Assembly: GCF_000611645.1 (NCBI RefSeq)
Contig: NW_014012550.1
Location: forward strand, 1 to 12,652
Direction of reading: 5' to 3'
DNA: 12,652 nucleotides
Source of the DNA: Monoraphidium neglectum
Lineage: Eukaryota; Chlorophyta; Chlorophyceae; Sphaeropleales; Selenastraceae
Under the pieces are notes generated by a model. The model did not search any database. It was not told the DNA's origin and saw only the letters and a program-made list of their open reading frames with translations. Positions 9,501-12,652 of the stretch are shown piece after piece. The translations under genes and the position numbers were made by a program. Position 1 is the first letter of the stretch. Every line of letters begins with the position of its first letter.

Positions 9501-9714
9501 TGTCCGACCAGCACCCCCTGGCCCTGCGGGAAGCTGCCGCGAAGCTGCTGGCCGCGGCGGCGCTGGCGGACGCGGATGCGGTGTGGCTGCTGCTGTTTGA
9601 TCTGGCGGCGCATGGCGGCGAGGGTGAGGCTGCCGCGGAGCTTGGGGCGGTGTCGGAGAGGACTCTGGTACAAGCCATCGACGACGGCGGCGAAGGTGGA
9701 GGCACGGCACGTGT

Positions 9715-9747
<33 letters not shown>

Positions 9748-10042
9748 CACTCAGAATTTGCAGCGCGAGCAGCTGCCGGGGTTGCAGCAGCTCCTGCCCC
9801 CGCCGGCCCGCACACGACCTGGCAGTGGCCGCAGCGGTCGGGGCAGCGGCGGCGGGGGCGGGGGCAGGGGCGGTGGCGGGCCCGCCCTGACACCTGAGCT
9901 GGCGCGGCAGTGCGGCCGGCGCGCAGCTGCGCTGCTGGCCCGGCTCGAGGCCCCGGGCGGGGCGTGTGCGCCTGGCGCATCTGCATGGGATGTGAAAGCC
10001 CTCCGGCAGCTCGAGCTGTACTCGAGCGACGCGGCCGCGTGA
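3517..10042 (+). CDS. TTI1: TTI1: HEAT-repeat subunit of the TELO2-TTI1-TTI2 (TTT) complex
   Basis: Five exons: 3517-4395, 4622-4979, 5197-6198, 6577-7781 and 8105-10042, with junction phases 0, 1, 1 and 0, all consistent, giving about 1,793 residues. TTI1 is a cytoplasmic/nuclear HEAT-repeat scaffold; TTT works with HSP90 and R2TP to fold and assemble PIKK kinases (TOR, ATM, ATR, SMG1). Family landmarks seen in order: AFAALRPACSKLL (139-151) and YVSFPLFIALDS (185-196); ALAFFLPGLVSGFNKQL at the end of exon 2; GLTDAILLVLGD in exon 3; the WLVSTSRRVQTVL helix; DEWPQVS (620-626); LVGSNADYVIDG (1091-1102), followed by GVAPELLPLMAEPLRGAL running across the exon 4/5 join into LSVLARHEQPGL; and DADAVWLLLF (1637-1646). 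Human TTI1 is ~1,090 residues; the excess is Ala/Pro/Gln/Gly-rich insertion, including a 43-residue Gln/Glu tract (636-678). The start ATG at 3517 has G at -3 and +4. The stop TGA overlaps a GTGAGT donor-like motif. Confidence 0.88.
4396..4621 (+). other. TTI1 intron 1 (GTGGGG...CAG)
   Basis: A 226-nt phase-0 intron. The upstream exon ends in SEE, and the acceptor (CATCAG) leads into TRLKTLECLEAALL, the helix expected next in TTI1. In-frame reading through the intron meets a stop at 4450-4452. Confidence 0.75.
4980..5196 (+). other. TTI1 intron 2 with duplicated donor
   Basis: A 217-nt phase-1 intron. The donor lies in a perfect 10-bp tandem duplication (GGTGACACTC twice, 4979-4998), giving two GT donors 10 nt apart. 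Acceptor CCGCTAG rebuilds a glycine codon and continues KGAAGAGQTG, as in other TTI1 proteins. A 12-bp TGCATGCATGCA palindrome sits at 5095-5106. Confidence 0.8.
5865..5993 (+). repeat. CAG/GAG repeat encoding a 43-residue Gln/Glu tract in TTI1
   Basis: CAG codons interrupted at intervals by GAG encode runs of 3-6 glutamines separated by single glutamates, with a histidine near each end. A related shorter Gln-rich stretch is at about 5519-5595. The tract lies directly after the DEWPQVS-containing HEAT region in exon 3 and is likely a disordered or coiled loop. It reads through in frame without a stop. Confidence 0.9.
6199..6576 (+). other. TTI1 intron 3, containing a G/T-rich tract
   Basis: A 378-nt phase-1 intron from GTGGGT to CCTGCAG. 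The join rebuilds a glycine codon (MCSG then PEEVAAALL). It carries the long GT-rich microsatellite described separately, while the last ~160 nt are mixed sequence ending in a pyrimidine-rich acceptor tract. Confidence 0.8.
6215..6411 (+). repeat. (GT)n/(GC)n-rich alternating purine-pyrimidine tract
   Basis: About 200 nt of almost pure G and T on the + strand, with (TG)n runs and, at about 6326-6390, alternating GT/GC/CA dinucleotides including GTGCGCACGCGCGTGCGTGC. Such sequence is prone to the left-handed Z form. It is confined to intron 3 of TTI1. Confidence 0.85.
6939..6956 (+). repeat. (CAG)6 encoding six glutamines in TTI1
   Basis: Six pure CAG codons in exon 4, flanked by other Gln/Arg codons, within a low-complexity insertion between HEAT helices. 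Confidence 0.85.
7782..8104 (+). other. TTI1 intron 4
   Basis: A 323-nt phase-0 intron with donor GTGAGG and a C/T-rich acceptor ending CCCCAAG. Splicing joins EPLRGALS to ALSVLARHEQPGL, matching the continuous TTI1 family block. The exon 4 frame stays open until 7937 without splicing, so the open frame alone is misleading here. Confidence 0.8.
9716..9745 (+). repeat. (CAG)10 encoding ten glutamines in TTI1
   Basis: An uninterrupted run of ten CAG codons in exon 5, in a disordered insert after the conserved DADAVWLLLF helix. The pure run is expected to be length-polymorphic. Confidence 0.9.
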
Positions 10043-10071
10043 GTGACACACCGATGCACTCCATGTCCCTT

Positions 10072-10076
10072 TGTAA
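10072..10076 (+). terminator. TGTAA polyadenylation signal of TTI1
   Basis: TGTAA is the usual poly(A) signal of Chlamydomonas-type green algae. It lies 30 nt after the TTI1 stop, predicting cleavage near 10090 and an unusually short 3' UTR of about 50 nt. Confidence 0.6.
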
Positions 10077-10434
10077 CAGCGTATGACCTGACAACAGTGC
10101 TGCCTCAGCGTATAAGCGCCCGGTTCTTTGGACTCCTCCATGTATATGCCCACAGCTCCAGGGGCGCAACGCAACTTTGCGTGTTGCGTGTAGGACGTGA
10201 TGGTGACGTGTTCGTGACAGGGTGCGCGGTCCGCATAGGCGCTCGCAAACGTGGCGAGCACCGGCAGACACGAATCACAATGAACAGCCAGATGCCCTCT
10301 GCAACGGCACCGCAACAGCCCTGAGACACCCTGCTTAGGCAGTGCCTTGGCAGCTGTCAATGGATGACTGTGCCAGGCGCAACAGCCTTGTGCGCAACCA
10401 CGTCGAGGGCCCTGCCCATCGTGTCTCCTTGTTA

Positions 10435-10461
10435 AGTATAAACTGTTGTATAAATTTATAC
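10435..10461 (+). promoter_or_regulatory. AT-rich TATA-like palindrome island upstream of QTRT1
   Basis: Two GTATAAA motifs (10436-10442 and 10448-10454) occur within 20 bp, the second inside a perfect 14-bp palindrome, GTATAAATTTATAC (10448-10461). The site is strikingly AT-rich for this window. It is about 300 bp before the QTRT1 start and could be a core promoter for it, but no transcript start is known, and a mobile-element remnant is an alternative. Confidence 0.35.
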
Positions 10462-10661
10462 TAACTGCATCGATAAGCGCGACGTTGAACACCTGCACCG
10501 CTTATGCAGATCAGAACGATCTCGCAACGCGAGAACAAAATGAGAATTGTTGCACCGTAGATATAGCTATCAACAAACTTTGATTTTTCGTGTTGCTAGC
10601 CGGGGCGAAGTGTGCCTCTAGGCTCGGCCGCCGAGCGTGGTGCAGTGCTTTGACAGCGGAC

Positions 10662-10677
10662 CACTGCAGCTGCAGTG
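10662..10677. repeat. Perfect 16-bp palindrome in the QTRT1 upstream region
   Basis: CACTGCAGCTGCAGTG reads the same on both strands. It lies ~80-95 bp before the QTRT1 start and could be a dimeric-protein binding site or a 5' UTR hairpin. Confidence 0.6.
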
Positions 10678-10754
10678 CAGCATCGCCCGGCTGCTGGGCC
10701 CCGCCGCTGGCGCCGGGCCAGGGCCAGCCCATGGTCTCCCGGTGCATACTAGCC

Positions 10755-12350
10755 ATGGCGACGAACTCGCTTCCTAGCTCGGTGTCGCCAGCCCTGAAAT
10801 TCCAGGTGAACAGAGGGAGCTTGCACCAGCTTCGGGGTCCTCGCCTACTCAGCAGCAGCATGGGCATGGACCTCCCACTTCCATCTGCCCCGTCCCGACG
10901 CATGCATTTGCACGCTCACGCCCACGCCCACACCCACGCCCGGCCCACAACACCCCCAACAGGTGGTGGCGCAGCAGGGTCGCGCGCGCACGGCTCTGAT
11001 GACGCTGCCGCACTATGTCGTGGAGACCCCAGTTTTCATGCCCGTGGGCACCAAGGTGTGCGGTGCCTAGGGCCGGGTGCGACACGACTTCATGACTACA
11101 GCCCCATTATACATTTGATTCAGTGTGCATCTGCACCCATTCCTTTGGCCGGAATGCAGAAGCAGTGCCGAGCGGCGCCCCAGCCCGAATACATCAAAAC
11201 GGCAACACCATGCCGCATAACCGCGCCCCCCGCATGACCCGCCGCGCTCCTGATCCGCTGCAGGGCACGGTCAAGGGCTTGACCACCGAGCAGCTGCAGG
11301 ATCTTGACTGCCACATCATCCTGGGCAACACCTACCACCTGGGCAACCAGCCGGGCCACGAGCTGGTCAACTCGATGGGCGGCCTCCACGGCTTCATAAA
11401 CTGGCCGCGCGGCATGCTGACAGACAGCGGCGGCTTCCAGATGGTGTCGCTGCTGCACCTGGCTGACATCACCGAGAGCGGCGTCGAGTTCCAGTCGCCG
11501 GTGGACGGCAGCCGCATGCTGCTGACGCCGGAGGAGAGCATGGCGATCCAGAACGGCCTCGGGGCCGACATCATAATGCAGGTGGGGCGGGCCGTGCCGC
11601 GCCTGGGCGGCGGCCTTCCCAGGGAAGCGGTTTGCCATGCAGCCAGCCTGCACTACTCATTCATGTGTGCATGCAGCTGTCTGTGAGCAGGATCGACGCC
11701 AGCCTTGTGCTTTACGGCCAAGTCGGGCGCCGACTTGCTGTACCCAAACCCCTGAAAACTCTGCGGTCTGCAGCCTCCCGACGTGCACACCCCTGCCCGC
11801 CGCCGTCTCCACACCCACGATACACCACAGTTGGACGATGTCGTGCCGGCCACCAACGTGGACCCCCAGCGGTTTGAGGAGGCCACGTACCGCACCACGC
11901 GCTGGCTGGACCGCTGCATCAAGGCGCACAGCCGGCCGAACGAGCAGGTGGGCGCCTCGGTCTCACCACCGCAACTGCGCCCCTTTTGACCCCTTGCCAT
12001 CATGTTGCTCGTGATGTGCAAGCGTGACTATCCAGCCACACCACATGTAGACACATCGGGCAAGTGGCGCCCTCCGCCTTGCTCATCGCACCTGCCGCCC
12101 TCACCAACTTGCGCGCCCCGCAGAGCCTGTTCCCCATTGTCCAGGGCGGCTTTGACGTGCGGCTGCGGGACATCAGCCTGCAGCAGCTGGTGGAGCGCGA
12201 CTGCCCGGGCTACGCGATCGGCGGCCTGGCGGGCGGCGAGGGCAAGGACGTGTTCTGGCGCGTGGTTGCCCAGAGCACGGCGGGGCTGCCGCCGGGCAAG
12301 CCGCGGTACGTGATGGGCATCGGCTACCCCCTCGACATCGTGATCTGCAG
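10755..12350 (+). CDS. QTRT1: QTRT1: queuine tRNA-ribosyltransferase catalytic subunit (right-truncated)
   Basis: Five exons are visible: 10755-10805, 10963-11055, 11264-11581, 11831-11947 and 12124-12350, with junctions in phase 0 and the last donor in phase 2, giving ~268 residues; the rest lies beyond the window. The enzyme exchanges guanine-34 of GUN-anticodon tRNAs (Asp, Asn, His, Tyr) for queuine, usually as a heterodimer with QTRT2. Seen: [15 protein letters not shown] at the exon 1/2 join, [16 protein letters not shown] at the 2/3 join, [11 protein letters not shown] with the substrate-binding Asp at 102, [28 protein letters not shown] at the 3/4 join (the eukaryotic form of the Asp-156 region), [19 protein letters not shown], and [17 protein letters not shown]. 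The nucleophilic Asp (in the ALG-x-D-M-[FY]-D-C region) and the Cys3-His zinc site should be in later exons. An in-frame ATG at 10731 would add eight residues; 10755 has the better context (G at -3 and +4). Confidence 0.9.
10806..10962 (+). other. QTRT1 intron 1
   Basis: A 157-nt phase-0 intron, GTGAAC to CCAACAG. Its 3' half is an imperfect CACGCCCACGCC repeat rich in C and A, which explains a spurious open frame through it. Confidence 0.75.
11056..11263 (+). other. QTRT1 intron 2
   Basis: A 208-nt phase-0 intron, GTGTGC to GCTGCAG, interrupting the highly conserved [17 protein letters not shown] block exactly between Lys and Gly. Confidence 0.85.
11582..11830 (+). other. QTRT1 intron 3
   Basis: A 249-nt phase-0 intron, GTGGGG to CACCACAG, splitting the conserved IIMQ-LDDVV motif. 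The continuity of this motif across the join is strong evidence for the model. Confidence 0.85.
11948..12123 (+). other. QTRT1 intron 4
   Basis: A 176-nt phase-0 intron, GTGGGC to CCCCGCAG. It joins SRPNEQ to SLFPIVQGG, as expected for the family. Confidence 0.8.
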
Positions 12351-12620
12351 GTGGGCGGGCGCGCGCAATCGGACGGTACGCCGCACACAGACGGGTGCGT
12401 GAGCGTGCATCCAGGGCCAGGAGGGTTCAGGCCCTGGGTGTGCCGGACGACGGTGGGCGCGGCGCGCTCAGGAGGTGGGGAGCGCTGGGCGGGGTGCAGG
12501 CGGGGCGCAGCCCGCGCGTCAGGCCCTCTGCCGGTCAGAATGGGGAGGCTGCGGCGCTCAAGACCGCTGAGCCCAATCGGCCTCTACCTCCGCGCCTCGA
12601 CCCCGCCACCGTCCTTCACC

Positions 12621-12652
<32 letters not shown>
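12351..12652 (+). other. QTRT1 intron 5 (incomplete)
   Basis: A GTGGGC donor after a phase-2 exon end. No sequence resembling the next expected block (a SALG-x-DM-x-DC type motif) is found before the window edge, so the intron runs off the right end. Confidence 0.7.
12625..12652 (+). repeat. (AC)14 microsatellite at the window edge
   Basis: Fourteen perfect AC dinucleotides run to the last base, inside QTRT1 intron 5. The true repeat length is unknown because the window ends within it. Confidence 0.95.

Larger units (their letters stand above)
10043..10754. other. TTI1-QTRT1 intergenic region
   Basis: This stretch holds the TTI1 3' UTR with its TGTAA signal, then the QTRT1 promoter and 5' UTR. 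Frames crossing it show no domain. Notable contents are an AT-rich island around 10430-10590 with TATA-like motifs and a 14-bp palindrome, a 16-bp GC-rich palindrome at 10662-10677, and a short inverted repeat at 10622-10636. No RNA gene was recognised. Confidence 0.6.

Noticed and set aside
7912..9750. 612-residue open frame on the - strand
   Set aside because: It lies opposite the conserved TTI1 exons 4-5, is Ser/Ala/Pro-rich without any domain, and is the usual mirror frame of GC-rich coding sequence.
10921..10962. Possible short direct-repeat array (CRISPR-like)
   Set aside because: It is a C/A-rich simple repeat inside QTRT1 intron 1, with no regular repeat-spacer structure, in a eukaryotic genome.

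Overview
The window looks like nuclear DNA of a green alga (Chlorophyta, probably Chlorophyceae). The coding sequence is very GC-rich and full of Ala/Gly/Pro/Gln low-complexity stretches. The genes are split by short GT-AG introns of about 150-380 nt whose donors are mostly GTG-type. A TGTAA polyadenylation signal, the type used by Chlamydomonas and its relatives, sits just after one stop codon. Microsatellites (CAG, GT/GC, CA) are common. No bacterial-style operon signals, rRNA, tRNA, CRISPR array or recognisable transposon were seen.

All four supported genes are on the + strand, head to tail. (1) Positions 2-1084 hold the C-terminal part of an unrecognised low-complexity protein that enters from the left; it has an acidic Leu-Asp block and may be the tail of a regulatory protein. 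(2) Positions 1085-2635 hold no supportable gene. (3) Positions 2636-3338 encode a two-exon, 133-residue TMEM234-like membrane protein. (4) Positions 3517-10042 encode TTI1 in five exons, about 1,793 residues. TTI1 is the HEAT-repeat scaffold of the TELO2-TTI1-TTI2 (TTT) co-chaperone, which matures PIKK kinases such as TOR, ATM and ATR. This copy is much longer than human TTI1 because of inserted Ala-, Gln- and Gly-rich segments. (5) Positions 10043-10754 are intergenic, with a TGTAA signal at the left end, an AT-rich palindromic island, and a 16-bp palindrome near the next gene. (6) From 10755 to the right edge lie the first five exons of QTRT1, the catalytic subunit of eukaryotic tRNA-guanine (queuine) transglycosylase; the exons carrying the catalytic nucleophile and the zinc site lie beyond the window.

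The exon models are supported by reading-phase agreement: every proposed donor/acceptor pair in TMEM234, TTI1 and QTRT1 restores a single frame, and family motifs continue across the joins. The genes have no obvious shared pathway. The most interesting arrangement is the TMEM234-TTI1 pair. The two coding regions are 178 nt apart, no TGTAA lies between them, and the spliced TMEM234 CDS has no ATG in any frame between its start and an ATGA that overlaps its stop. This fits the bicistronic mRNAs reported from green algae, but transcript data are needed to prove it.
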